64,000 bases of DNA from CAYWMD01 sp964458575 (GTDB taxonomy: Bacteria > Verrucomicrobiota > Verrucomicrobiia > Limisphaerales > JADLHS01). Positions 1 to 8,769 of this stretch are shown here, one piece after another. A model generated the notes under the pieces. The model was not told where the DNA came from. It ran no database searches and saw nothing but the letters and a program-made list of their open reading frames with translations. Numbering within the stretch: position 1 is the first letter of the stretch; each line of letters begins with the position of its first letter. Both the position numbers and the translations under genes were made by a program. The stretch spans positions 124,001 to 188,000 of the forward strand of contig CAYWMD010000006.1 of assembly GCA_964458575.1 (NCBI GenBank), given 5' to 3'.

Positions 1-660
1 GTCGTAGCTCCAACCCGTCAGCGCCCGGGCGGCTTCGCTGATGTCCTTCTCGCTGTAATGCCCCTCGCCGAGCGCGAACAATTCCATGACCTCGCGCGCG
101 AAATTCTCGTTGGGATGCTGCTTGCGGCTTTGGGCCTGATCCAGCCAGATGAGCATGGCCGGGTCCTTGGCAACCTCGACCAGCAAACGCAGCCAGTTAT
201 CGGTCGCCAGCCGGCGGAACAGTTCGTTCTGCCGCCACATGAGATAAGGATCGCGCACCTTTTCCACGCTCGTGGCAAAATGTCCGTGCCAGAACAGGAC
301 CATCTTTTCCTGAAACGGCCGCGGTCCCTTGGCCATGCGCCGCAACCACCAACCGCGCAACTCCATCATGCGCTCGCGATCCTGCTGCCGTTCCTGACGT
401 TGCAATTCCCGGCGTTCCTCCGCGCTGGCCTTGCGCATGGCCATGAACTTCTCCCGTCGGTTTGGATCGGGTTTGGCCCACCCTGGATTTGGCGTTGGGT
501 CCGGAATCTTTTCGTAATCCACCAGCAGCGCGATCGCTTTGTCCGGCCCAAGTCGGACGAGATTTTCAATCTCCGGTGGCGGTGCGCCGAAGCCGGCGCG
601 GTTCAACAAATGAGCGGCCGTGGTATAGTTCCAGCGATCGTCTGTCAGCGGCTTGAGCAT
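1..660 (-). CDS. DUF1800 family protein, 5' part only
   Basis: The reading frame is open from an ATG at 660 down to the window edge, giving 220 residues with no stop, so the gene continues outside the window. The N-terminus (MLKPLTDDRWNYTTAAHLLN, then RAGFGAPPPEIENLV) and the later segments FWHGHFATS, NENFAREVMELFALGEGHYS and AARALTGWSYD are the signature blocks of the DUF1800 family. These proteins are common in Planctomycetes and Verrucomicrobia, where they are usually next to a DUF1501 protein. Their biochemical function is not established. No signal peptide is visible at this start. The partner gene, if present, lies beyond the left edge. Confidence 0.85.
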   Translation of the reverse strand, partial: MLKPLTDDRWNYTTAAHLLNRAGFGAPPPEIENLVRLGPDKAIALLVDYEKIPDPTPNPGWAKPDPNRREKFMAMRKASAEERRELQRQERQQDRERMMELRGWWLRRMAKGPRPFQEKMVLFWHGHFATSVEKVRDPYLMWRQNELFRRLATDNWLRLLVEVAKDPAMLIWLDQAQSRKQHPNENFAREVMELFALGEGHYSEKDISEAARALTGWSYD

Positions 661-750
661 TTGTCTTCAGAGACGTTCAATCGCGCATAAAGGTTTCATC
701 GCATTCAGACGGCAGGGGTTCGCCAGCAAAGGGTCCGTCAGTCCAGGTGC

Positions 751-3700
751 TTACGGTGACACCGCCCGATAAAACTGCTGGGTGGCATTGGTCGCGATTG
801 TGTCGGTATATTGCAGCGTGCCGGTGGCGTTGGTCAAGTTGACGAGCGGCAACCAGCTCGTGAGGTTGCTCGATCGCAAAATGGTGACGCTGTCGCCGAT
901 ATGTCCGCTCAGGACCAAGTGCACTTGATTCGACCCCGGCCACGTGACGGATTCAAATTGCAACGGCGCCGGGATGTCCGTGCAGGCGACCGTCACCGCA
1001 TCAAAGCATTGCGCTTTAAATTCCCCGCTGCCACCGGTCTGGCCATCGAGCCACAAGGTCATGTTGGTTCCCGTCACCACCACCGTCCCACTGAAGGGCA
1101 TCCAGGTGCCGCCCGTGTAACTTTGCGGCGGGTTCAGTTCAACAGCCGTGGCCCAGTTCGTTGAGGCGGTAGGACTGACCTTGACCGTGCAGGTGGTGTC
1201 ACTCGTTGAGTTCCCGCGCATCCAGCCGGAAATCGTGTACGTGCCACCCGGCACCAGACCGGTGATGTCCTGTCGCACGCCGGCGCCCCCGGCGGAACTG
1301 GAATTGGCGATCTGCTGATATTGAAAACCCGAGCCAAACACCGGCGACGCGGTTTCAATGCTCCAAACCGTGTTGGTGGGCGCCGGCTCTCGTTGATACG
1401 CGATCCACCCATTGGCCACGCCGCCCGAGTTGCCGCCCTCGAAGCTGGGATTCACGATGCCGGCGCATTGAACCGGTTTCGGCGTAACCGCAATGGTCGC
1501 CGAATTGGTGCTGTCACCCGCGGAGTTGTAGGCGCGCACCCGGTAGTAATAGGTCAATTCTGTCGTGAGCGCGGTTACATTGCGGCTCAGGACATCGCCC
1601 ACGTCCAGGTTCTCATACCCGCTCACAAAGCTGCTGAACGTGCTGTTGGTTGAAAGGTCGAGCCGGTAGCCCGTCGCTCCGCTCGCTGCGTTCCAGTTCG
1701 CCGTAAAACTGAAAGCCGCCGCGCCCGTTGCTGCCGTGGCCACCGGGGCAGACGGCGGAATCACCACCAGGGTCAGCATCGCCGGGCTGGAAGTGGCGCT
1801 GCCGTAGGCGTTGGTCACGATGCAACGATAGTTAGCCTCGTCGCTGCCATCCGCGGCTGCCACCGTCAGCATGTTGCTGGTGACACCCGAGTAATGCCCT
1901 CCGTTGGTGAGGTTCACGCCATTCTTCTGCCATTGGTAGGTCAACGGGGTTTCGCCTAAGACCGTAAGGGCAAAATTCGTCGTGCTGCCCACCGGAACAG
2001 TCGTGTTGACCGGTTGGTTGATGACAATGGGCGCTCCGACATTGGTGCAGCACGCCCGCCCGGTGATGCTGACGCTGTCCACATACCAGCCGGCGCCGCT
2101 GACGCTGCTGTCGGTACCGCAACGCCAGCGCAACCGAACCGCCTGACCGGCCGCGGTCGGCGGCAGGTTCGCGGTGGTCGTGATGAATCCGCCCGAATTG
2201 CCGCTCCAGCCCTGTCGTCCCGCGAGCGGGTTGCCATAGCTGCTGCTGATGCTGTGGGTGTAACCGCCTCCGACGAAGCTCCCGCCCGCATCCACAATGT
2301 CGGCAAAGCTTCCGGCTCCGATGGCAATCTCCAACACCCCCGCGTCGTAGCCCGTGCCGCCCGCGCCGGCTTCCAGATCGAACCGGTTCCGGAAACTCAG
2401 TTGAGCGGAACCGGAAGGCAGAAGCACCGTTCCCGAAACCAGTTCATTGACCCCAACGGCCCCCGGTTCCGGGGAATACGTCGCGTTCGGCGCGGTGTCT
2501 ATGGCATTGGTGGTTGTGACCCAACTGCTCTGCGCGTCGGTCTGGGACGTCGTCCAACCGGCCGGCAATGCCGGGGCCGTAACGCCGTCGAAATTCTGCG
2601 CGAGCAGGGTTGCCACCTGTCCCAGGGAAAAGTTGAATGCGAGCGGAAACAGAACCGTCGCGCCATCCTGCAACTGGAACGTGGCGACGACTGTTTCGCC
2701 GCACGCGCCGGTGGATGTGAACGTGAACGGCCGCGCCACGGCCACGCCGTTGGTGGAGACGATCCCGTAGTTCTGCGGCCCGCCCGGCGCCGCGACGCCT
2801 CCACCGGGCGTCAGCGTTGCCACCAGGTTGGTCGTGTTCCCGCTGCCGATGTTCTTGAGGGAAATGTTGACCGTCACGGTTTCACCGGGATCAATGACGC
2901 CGTTGGCGGGCGCGCAATTCTCCGCCACGAGCGCCGCCCCGTCCGCCACGATGATCGGCGCATTGACGGAATTGCCCCCGCAGCAAACGCGGTCGTTCAC
3001 CGTGATGGAATCCACATACCAACCCGCTCCACTCACACTGTCGTCGCTGCCGCACCGCCACTTGAACTGCACGTTCTGACCGGCCGCGGAGGCCGGCAGA
3101 TTCACCGTAGTGGTGACGAAGCCGCCGGAATTGCCGCTCCAGGCCTGGCGGCCCGCTATCGGGCTGCCGCTGGATTGCAACGTCTGATTGTACTGACCGG
3201 AAATAAAACTGCCGCCGGCGGTCAGGATGTCCAGGAAAACTCCGTCGCCGATCTTGATCTCCAGAACGCCGCCATCCCAACTGCTCTCCGTGTTGAAGTA
3301 GTGCCGGAACGTCAATTGCGACGAACCGGAGGCGATGGCGATAGGCGGCGAAATCAGGTCGGTCGCGCCGATACTGCCCGCGTCCGTGGCAAAGGCCGAG
3401 TTGGGCAACGAATCCTGCTGGTCGGTGGCGGCAACCCAGAGCGACTGCGCTCCGCTCTGGCTGGTCGTCCAGCCCGCGGGCAACGCCGGTGCCGCGAGCG
3501 TGTCAAAGTTCTCCGCCAACACCGCTTCGAGCTGTCCAATGGGAATGGTAAAGGTAACCGCGCCGAGATTGGTCACGCCGTCCGTGAGTGCGAGCGTGGC
3601 CGCCAGCGTTGTGCCGCAGACGACATTGGCGCTGAACGAAAATGCCTGCGTCACCGCGCTCCCGCCCGCGGCGAGCACGCCGTAGTTCAGCGGCCCGGAC

Positions 3701-6342
3701 ACGGAGGTAATTCCGCCCGTGGACTGCAAGGTCGCCACAAGGCTGGCGGTATCCGCCGTGCCGACGTTGCGCAAGGCAAACGCCACCGTGACGTTTTCGT
3801 TTGGATCCACGGCGCCGTTCGTCGGCGCACAACTCTCGGAGATGATCGAAATACTGTCCGCGGAAATCACCGGTCCGGTCGCCGGCACCGCGTTGTACAT
3901 CACCAGCGCAAAATCCTGGTCCAGCGACGGCGCTTCATTCGGCACGCCGTCCGAATTGATGTTCGCCGCGGTCACGGTGACCACAAAACTGCCGGACACA
4001 CCCGCCGGCAGGAACACGCTTTCCACGTTGTTCACCGAATCGGCGATGCCGTCCGTGATGGAATTCGCCCCGCTGAACACATTCCCCTTGTAGGTGTTGC
4101 CGCCCAGCGTCACCGTCAGGTCGAGGTTGTTGTTGTAGGCGCTGCCGGCGGTGTTGCCCGGCGCGTCCGTCCACGCCAGCGTCACGCGAAACGGCTGGCC
4201 CGGGTCCGTGATCGTGCCGGTGAAGGTGCGCGCCTGACCCGTTGCCGTGAATTTGTCCACGCCCACCTGGTCGCGCAACACGCGCCCAATGTCATCGAAC
4301 GCCGTGCCGAGATTCACCTCGCCCATGCCCTGGTTGTTCGAGGGCAGCGTGTCGTTTGCGGATACACCGGTCAGGTAACGCGCCGAGTTCATCAGGAACG
4401 CCTTGGTCATCGCCGGGCTGGGGGCATTGTGGCCGTGGTTGATGAAGTATTGCCGGACCAGGGCGCACGCCCCCGCAATCGCCGGTGTGGAATGGCTGGT
4501 GCCGGACGACGTGGTATAAAACTGCTGGCCGAGCGGGAAGAAATTGTTCGCGTTGCCGGCGGTACCGCCACCGGGCAGGGCGCACGCGCCGGTCGCCACG
4601 AAACAGGCCAGCGCCGAACCGGTGCCATCCGCGTTCGTGCTGCTTTGCCCCACCCCGCCGGTGACGTGCGTGCCGGGAGCAACGATGTCGGGCTTCCGTC
4701 GCCCGTCGTCGCACGGGCCGCGGCTGGAGAAATAAATTATGTCATTGGCGCTATCGGCGCCGGAATCGGCCACGCTGCAACCATCCGAACCGGAGGCAGT
4801 GTTGCCGCCGTTGGCCGTCGCGTGGGAGTGGACGTTTTCCGCCGCGCCCACGGTGATGATGTTCTTGGCCGTGCCGGGTGAACCCACGGTTTGTGCGCCC
4901 GACCCGGCGTTGCCGGCGGCAAACACGATCACCATTTCCTGGTTGCCGGCGTTGGGCACGGCCGAACCCGACGGTTGCGCATCACGCACCAGCGCGTCGT
5001 ACGCCTGCGCCTGGCCATCGTAGTCGCCGTAGGTATCCGCGCCCCAACTGTTGCCGCTGATCCGCGCCCCGTCGTTATACGCCCGGGACTGAAGGCTGCT
5101 GAAATCGGGATACGTGTACTTGTCCGGATCGAAAATCACCGAGGAACCAACCTTCACAAACGGACAAACCCCCAGCCCGTAATGAAACCCCGCCGCATCC
5201 GTATGCGGGAAACCATCCGGGCGATCGTTGAACCCGGCGATGATGTGCGAATTCAAATTGCCGTGGCCATCGCAACCCTGGAGGGTGCTGCCACTGTTGG
5301 GCGAACCCTCGAGGCGGTTGTACAGCACCCGACTGCTCGCCGACGGATCGCCCGCGACGTAAAGCCCGAAATGGCCGGGCATCGTCGTGCCGTTGTCAAT
5401 GCCGCTGTCCGTCACGTCCACCCCGAAGGCCGACGCCGTGAATTGCGTCTGGTCAAAACCCTTGCTCGTGAGCCACGCCAGATAGCCCGGACCGACGGGC
5501 GCACTGCCGCTCAAGTTTCCCGCCACAATTTGGTCCTGCCGCTCGTCCGTCTTGTGCGGTTCGACGTAAGGCCGGATGGAAATCACTTCTGGCCGCGCGG
5601 CGATTTCCGCCAGGCGTCCCGGCGGCAGCCGCACCACGACATTCTGATACTGCAACGCACGAAACTGCTGCTTCACCGGTTCCAGCTTCAGTTGCTCGAT
5701 CAACGCCACGGTCGCGGGATTCGCCTCGGCATCGTCCAGCAGTTGAATGGCAAACGTGTCGGAGGCGACTTTCTGCGGACGACCTTTGGCATCGGTCAGA
5801 CGCGCGCCCGGATGCAGCTTGTATTCATCGGCGTAATTGCCGTCCCATTGCACAAACTCGGACTTCGCCGCCCAATTCTGCAATTTTGCCATCGCCGCGG
5901 CGTTGCCTTGGACCAGATAGGCATTCTGCGGGATGTAATGCACCACGCGCACGCCCGTGGCTTCCAAGGCCGTGAACCACTCCGGTTTGACCGGCCCCGC
6001 GAACTGCACCAGGTGCAGCCGCTTGCCCGCGAATGTCCCGGCCGCCCGGCGCAGCGCCTTGACCTCCGTCGCACGCGTGTCGAGTTTGGCGGCTCTGAGT
6101 TCAATGAAATCGGAGTCGTCGGCGGATTCAGTTTTCGCCAATCGCGCCGGAACGTTGGCAGTCTCAACGAGCTGAAAGCTGCCGTAGTCCGCGATGAGCC
6201 GCCCGCCTTGGGCAATCAAAGCACTGGCCGCCACCGGATCGTAAACGCGGAGTTTGTGAGGACGGCTCGGTGAGATGGGGGCGCCATTGGCGTTCAGAGC
6301 GACCGCGCTGGCAAGCGTCATCAAAACGAGCAGGCATTGCAT
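751..6342 (-). CDS. Giant secreted subtilisin-like (S8) serine protease with Ig, FN3 and anchor-type modules
   Basis: About 1,863 residues from the ATG at 6342. A TTG at 6393 would add 17 residues, but the ATG places a signal peptide (MQCLLVLMTLASAVALNANG) directly at the N-terminus. The catalytic triad of the S8 family is readable: Asp in DVTDSGID (about residue 312), His in CDGHGN (about 360) and Ser in GTSHSTP (about 616), with FAAGNAGSG before it. Residues 30-290 probably form a propeptide. Behind the protease come a CARDB-like region (820-935), two similar jelly-roll or MAM-like repeats beginning AENFDTL and AQNFDGV (about 940-1125 and 1244-1432), an Ig domain (1437-1525), a fibronectin-III domain (1527-1620), a carbohydrate-binding-like module (1623-1784) and a C-terminal module ending FYRAVSP. 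An extracellular degradative role is inferred; the substrate is unknown. Confidence 0.9.
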   Translation of the reverse strand: MQCLLVLMTLASAVALNANGAPISPSRPHKLRVYDPVAASALIAQGGRLIADYGSFQLVETANVPARLAKTESADDSDFIELRAAKLDTRATEVKALRRAAGTFAGKRLHLVQFAGPVKPEWFTALEATGVRVVHYIPQNAYLVQGNAAAMAKLQNWAAKSEFVQWDGNYADEYKLHPGARLTDAKGRPQKVASDTFAIQLLDDAEANPATVALIEQLKLEPVKQQFRALQYQNVVVRLPPGRLAEIAARPEVISIRPYVEPHKTDERQDQIVAGNLSGSAPVGPGYLAWLTSKGFDQTQFTASAFGVDVTDSGIDNGTTMPGHFGLYVAGDPSASSRVLYNRLEGSPNSGSTLQGCDGHGNLNSHIIAGFNDRPDGFPHTDAAGFHYGLGVCPFVKVGSSVIFDPDKYTYPDFSSLQSRAYNDGARISGNSWGADTYGDYDGQAQAYDALVRDAQPSGSAVPNAGNQEMVIVFAAGNAGSGAQTVGSPGTAKNIITVGAAENVHSHATANGGNTASGSDGCSVADSGADSANDIIYFSSRGPCDDGRRKPDIVAPGTHVTGGVGQSSTNADGTGSALACFVATGACALPGGGTAGNANNFFPLGQQFYTTSSGTSHSTPAIAGACALVRQYFINHGHNAPSPAMTKAFLMNSARYLTGVSANDTLPSNNQGMGEVNLGTAFDDIGRVLRDQVGVDKFTATGQARTFTGTITDPGQPFRVTLAWTDAPGNTAGSAYNNNLDLTVTLGGNTYKGNVFSGANSITDGIADSVNNVESVFLPAGVSGSFVVTVTAANINSDGVPNEAPSLDQDFALVMYNAVPATGPVISADSISIISESCAPTNGAVDPNENVTVAFALRNVGTADTASLVATLQSTGGITSVSGPLNYGVLAAGGSAVTQAFSFSANVVCGTTLAATLALTDGVTNLGAVTFTIPIGQLEAVLAENFDTLAAPALPAGWTTSQSGAQSLWVAATDQQDSLPNSAFATDAGSIGATDLISPPIAIASGSSQLTFRHYFNTESSWDGGVLEIKIGDGVFLDILTAGGSFISGQYNQTLQSSGSPIAGRQAWSGNSGGFVTTTVNLPASAAGQNVQFKWRCGSDDSVSGAGWYVDSITVNDRVCCGGNSVNAPIIVADGAALVAENCAPANGVIDPGETVTVNISLKNIGSGNTTNLVATLTPGGGVAAPGGPQNYGIVSTNGVAVARPFTFTSTGACGETVVATFQLQDGATVLFPLAFNFSLGQVATLLAQNFDGVTAPALPAGWTTSQTDAQSSWVTTTNAIDTAPNATYSPEPGAVGVNELVSGTVLLPSGSAQLSFRNRFDLEAGAGGTGYDAGVLEIAIGAGSFADIVDAGGSFVGGGYTHSISSSYGNPLAGRQGWSGNSGGFITTTANLPPTAAGQAVRLRWRCGTDSSVSGAGWYVDSVSITGRACCTNVGAPIVINQPVNTTVPVGSTTNFALTVLGETPLTYQWQKNGVNLTNGGHYSGVTSNMLTVAAADGSDEANYRCIVTNAYGSATSSPAMLTLVVIPPSAPVATAATGAAAFSFTANWNAASGATGYRLDLSTNSTFSSFVSGYENLDVGDVLSRNVTALTTELTYYYRVRAYNSAGDSTNSATIAVTPKPVQCAGIVNPSFEGGNSGGVANGWIAYQREPAPTNTVWSIETASPVFGSGFQYQQIANSSSAGGAGVRQDITGLVPGGTYTISGWMRGNSTSDTTCTVKVSPTASTNWATAVELNPPQSYTGGTWMPFSGTVVVTGTNMTLWLDGQTGGSGEFKAQCFDAVTVACTDIPAPLQFESVTWPGSNQVHLVLSGHIGDSVTILRSSNLTSWLPLVNLTNATGTLQYTDTIATNATQQFYRAVSP

Positions 6343-6393
6343 CTCGGCGGCCCAATAAGAACGACAGTTTTGCTTCACGTATTCGTGCGACAA

Positions 6394-6657
6394 GTAAACA
6401 CAACTGCGCGCGGATGTCGAGCCGTCGTAGCTTCATGCGCTACGGGTTGGAACATCTGGAGATCGCGTAGCCGTGGCATCGCCGACTTTCGTTTTCGATT
6501 GAAATCTCTAAACCACAGGGCTTCAATGGAAGCACCTTATCAGAAGATGACAAATACCGTGCCGAGGACCCATGAATCCGTCGTGCCGCAGAACGAAAGC
6601 CACTGGTTAGTATTCGCGTCGTCTCCTTAACTGTTTTGTGGTGTTTTCACTTTTCGT
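6394..6657. other. Intergenic stretch without a recognised gene
   Basis: This roughly 260-base stretch lies upstream of the subtilase gene. Open frames through it are short, overlap each other and have no recognisable product. No tRNA, clear promoter or strong hairpin was seen. It probably holds the promoter of the subtilase, but no -35/-10 pair could be named with confidence. Confidence 0.4.
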
Positions 6658-6759
6658 TTAATGCACAAGCGTAAAGTGGAAAATCATCATTGAAAGTAGC
6701 CAACCCAGGACTGCGATCACAAGCAACAGTTGCCACAATCTGATCCTGGTCTTCTTCAT
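6658..6759 (-). CDS. Possible 33-residue single-span membrane peptide
   Basis: From an ATG at 6759 the frame encodes MKKTRIRLWQLLLVIAVLGW followed by more hydrophobic residues and a short polar tail. The pattern is a positively charged N-terminus (K2, K3, R5, R7) and one transmembrane helix of about 20 residues. The same frame is open further upstream but runs into the 3' end of the cupin gene, so the short form is preferred. No good ribosome-binding site is visible. It could be a real small membrane protein or chance; no family is recognised. Confidence 0.25.
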   Translation of the reverse strand: MKKTRIRLWQLLLVIAVLGWLLSMMIFHFTLVH

Positions 6760-6790
6760 GTCTACATGTTTTTGATCCAGCGAACGACCT

Positions 6791-7267
6791 TCACTCCTCC
6801 CCATCGTAATATTCCGCCGGCGTGACGCGGACCGGTTTGGATTGGCCGGACATTTTCCATTTGTTGCTGTCCGGATAATGGCACGCATCGGATGCCGGGT
6901 TGTCAGCGATGACGTAGTAGATCAGGTCCGTGGCACCGGTGTTGGTCAACTGGTGCGGCTCACCTGGCGGATGCACGAAGCAGTCGCCTTCGCGGACCTC
7001 GACTTTGCCGGCGGGTGTGCGCACCTGGCCGCGGCCCGTGACCACCATGTAAAACTCCCATTGCGCCGAATGCGCGTGATACGGCCAGTTCACCGCCCGC
7101 GGCGGCAGCCGCACCAGCTCCACTTCAAACGGGCACGGCGCCGTGTGCGATTTTTCGCCGTTGCCGGCCCGGATCGCCGCCGCAATGTCCTGGCTGAACA
7201 AACGGAAACGGCCCTTGGGCGACATGGTTTCTTCGACGGGGACGGCTGTAAGATTGATTTTTTTCAT
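6791..7267 (-). CDS. Cupin domain protein
   Basis: 158 residues with an ATG at 7267 preceded by AAAGG at good spacing. The cupin metal-site pattern is present: PYHAHSAQWEFY supplies His, His and Glu of motif 1, with the following VVTGRGQV, and GDCFVHPPGEPHQL supplies the His of motif 2. Small single-domain cupins bind a divalent metal and act as isomerases, dioxygenases or sugar- or ligand-binding proteins, so the substrate cannot be named. The protein has no signal peptide and should be cytoplasmic. It is divergently arranged from the glycosylase gene at 7477, with a REP-like palindrome in the gap. Confidence 0.8.
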   Translation of the reverse strand: MKKINLTAVPVEETMSPKGRFRLFSQDIAAAIRAGNGEKSHTAPCPFEVELVRLPPRAVNWPYHAHSAQWEFYMVVTGRGQVRTPAGKVEVREGDCFVHPPGEPHQLTNTGATDLIYYVIADNPASDACHYPDSNKWKMSGQSKPVRVTPAEYYDGEE

Positions 7268-7369
7268 CGCGACCTTTGGTCAATGTCGGAGCGCATCGTA
7301 GCTCAACCCGCCAATTTGCCAAGCCATTGTCCGTTTCCGGCAACCACACGCGCCGTCCCAGTCCCCTGT

Positions 7370-7411
7370 GTTCCCTCTCCCCGGGAGAGCGGGTCAGGGT
7401 GAGGGCGAGCG
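7370..7411. repeat. REP-like GC-rich palindrome, copy A
   Basis: The segment reads CCCTCTCCCCGGGAGAGC followed by GGGTCAGGGTGAGGG. It contains a near-perfect palindrome (CTCTCCC against GGGAGAG) followed by a CAGGGTGAGGG tail. Two more copies of the same design are at 16564-16602 and 16683-16722. It lies between the divergent cupin and glycosylase genes. Confidence 0.65.
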
Positions 7412-7476
7412 CAACCAACTGTCCAAGTAGCCTGGTTTACGATTCGCTTCTACCGGCGCTTTGCTACCATCGGTCC

Positions 7477-8028
7477 ATGCAAAAGCTGCCGCGCGCATTC
7501 TACGATCGAGACACCGTCACGGTCGCGCGCGAACTGCTCGGGAAGCTTCTTGTGCATTGCTCGCACGGGGTTCAGCGGATTGGACGAATTGTGGAAGTCG
7601 AGGCTTACGTCGGTCCGCACGATCTTGCGGCGCATTCCTCGAAGGGAGTGACCGAGCGGACGAAGGTGATGTTCGGACCGCCAGGCCATGCGTATGTCTA
7701 TTTCATCTACGGCATGTATTACTGCATGAACGTGGTCACGGAACGCGAAGGCCACGGTTCGGCGGTGTTGCTAAGAGCCGTCGAACCGGTGAAAAACATC
7801 GAAGGCCGGACGTGCGGGCCGGGTTTGCTCTGTCGCGCCATGCATATTGATCGGCGACTCAATGCTCACGATCTTCTGAGCGACGACTTTTTCATCGCCG
7901 CGCCATCCGCGAGTGCAGCGATCCGAATCCAGAAGGCGCGTCGGGTCGGCGTGGATTACGCCCACCATTGGGCCAAGCGTCACCTGCGGTTTTACATCGA
8001 GGGAAATCCGTTTGTGTCGCGCCCGTAG
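7477..8028 (+). CDS. mpg: 3-methyladenine DNA glycosylase (AAG/MPG family)
   Basis: 183 residues from the ATG at 7477. The longer open frame from 7276 is rejected because its extra N-terminus is translated repeat sequence. Family hallmarks are present: LARELLGKLL at the N-terminus as ARELLGKLLVH, the active-site block RIVEVEAYVGPHDLAAHSSK with the catalytic Glu, RTKVMFGPPGHAYVYFIYGM, YCMNVVTE and AVLLRAVEP. The enzyme excises alkylated purines such as 3-methyladenine from DNA and starts base excision repair in the cytoplasm. Length fits the bacterial family. It appears to be a single-gene unit; the next + strand gene starts about 240 bases downstream. Confidence 0.93.
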   Translation: MQKLPRAFYDRDTVTVARELLGKLLVHCSHGVQRIGRIVEVEAYVGPHDLAAHSSKGVTERTKVMFGPPGHAYVYFIYGMYYCMNVVTEREGHGSAVLLRAVEPVKNIEGRTCGPGLLCRAMHIDRRLNAHDLLSDDFFIAAPSASAAIRIQKARRVGVDYAHHWAKRHLRFYIEGNPFVSRP

Positions 8029-8039
8029 CGGCGGCTGTC

Positions 8040-8180
8040 CTGGCTGCCGTAAGGTGCGTGCTTCCCCCCGCACGAACTACCCGACCGAATGTCCGAGCGA
8101 TTCCAGAACTCACGGTCGCGGTTGGTGAATTTGCGAGGCAAGTCTGCCGGGCGGGACGCGCCGGCTCTACGGCAGGCGGT
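8040..8180. repeat. Intergenic hairpins downstream of the glycosylase gene
   Basis: The 243-base space between 8029 and 8271 has no supported gene. It has GTGCG..CGCAC around 8056-8075 and CTGCCG (8144-8149) facing CGGCAG (8170-8175). The GC-rich, self-complementary character resembles intergenic repeat sequence rather than a rho-independent terminator, since no T-tract follows. Weakly supported. Confidence 0.3.
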
Positions 8181-8271
8181 GACGCCCACCGCCACAACGA
8201 CCGGCAGTTCCCGCCGGAACCGTCACGGGAGGATGTTTGCGGGGCATGCTGATTCCATGTACGCTCCCGGC

Positions 8272-8685
8272 ATGAGTTCATTTCTGCCATCGCCCGACAA
8301 GCAGGCGCAACTGGAGCAACGCATGCTCGCCCTCGGCGTGCGTGAAGGTGACATCGAGGAATCTTTCGTCCGCTCCGGCGGGCACGGCGGGCAGAATGTC
8401 AACAAGACCTCCACGTGCGTCATGCTCGTCCATCGGCCCACCGGTTTGCGCGTCAAATGCCAGGCGTCCCGGCATCAGGGCATGAACCGTTTCCTTGCCC
8501 GACGACTGCTCCTGGACAAGATCGAAGAAAAGCAAAAGGGTTTTGTCGCGGCCCGCCGTGCGGAGATCGAAAGAATCCGGCGTCAAAAGCGCAAGCGTTC
8601 GAAGCGCGCGAAGGAACGCATGCTGGCCGACAAGGCGCATCACGCCGAAAAGAAGCATTCCCGGCGCCCAATCGCGTTGGATTAG
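8272..8685 (+). CDS. Class-I release factor-like protein (RF-1 domain, GGQ motif)
   Basis: 137 residues from ATG 8272 (MSSFLPSPDKQAQLEQRM). The centre holds the peptidyl-tRNA hydrolysis motif in SFVRSGGHGGQNVNKTST, with GGQ, and the conserved block GLRVKCQASRHQGMNRFLAR. The C-terminus is a very basic tail rich in Lys/Arg (KRKRSKRAKERM). This size, without a codon-recognition domain, fits the ArfB/peptide chain release factor-like group that frees stalled ribosomes by hydrolysing peptidyl-tRNA. Upstream in-frame ATGs at 8233 and 8257 exist; GGGAGG directly touches the first, which is too close to serve it. Whether it is a true ArfB orthologue cannot be decided here. Confidence 0.85.
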   Translation: MSSFLPSPDKQAQLEQRMLALGVREGDIEESFVRSGGHGGQNVNKTSTCVMLVHRPTGLRVKCQASRHQGMNRFLARRLLLDKIEEKQKGFVAARRAEIERIRRQKRKRSKRAKERMLADKAHHAEKKHSRRPIALD

Positions 8686-8769
8686 GGAGGGACGATTTAG
8701 ACGAGTCCCCGTATTCCGACCACAAGATTGGGACTCGTGTAACTCGTCGCTCCGCAACACGCACTTGCA

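Noticed and set aside
2014..4881. A 955-codon open frame on the + strand
   Set aside because: It lies wholly antisense to the subtilase gene, has no signal, domain or membrane pattern and a composition (Arg, Gly, His rich) expected from the complement of a GC-rich Ala/Gly/Thr-rich gene.
4891..6273. A 460-codon + strand open frame, and similar long ones at 17756-19123, 48597-50234 and 60139-61896
   Set aside because: Each is the opposite strand of a well supported gene and shows only shadow composition with no recognisable motif.
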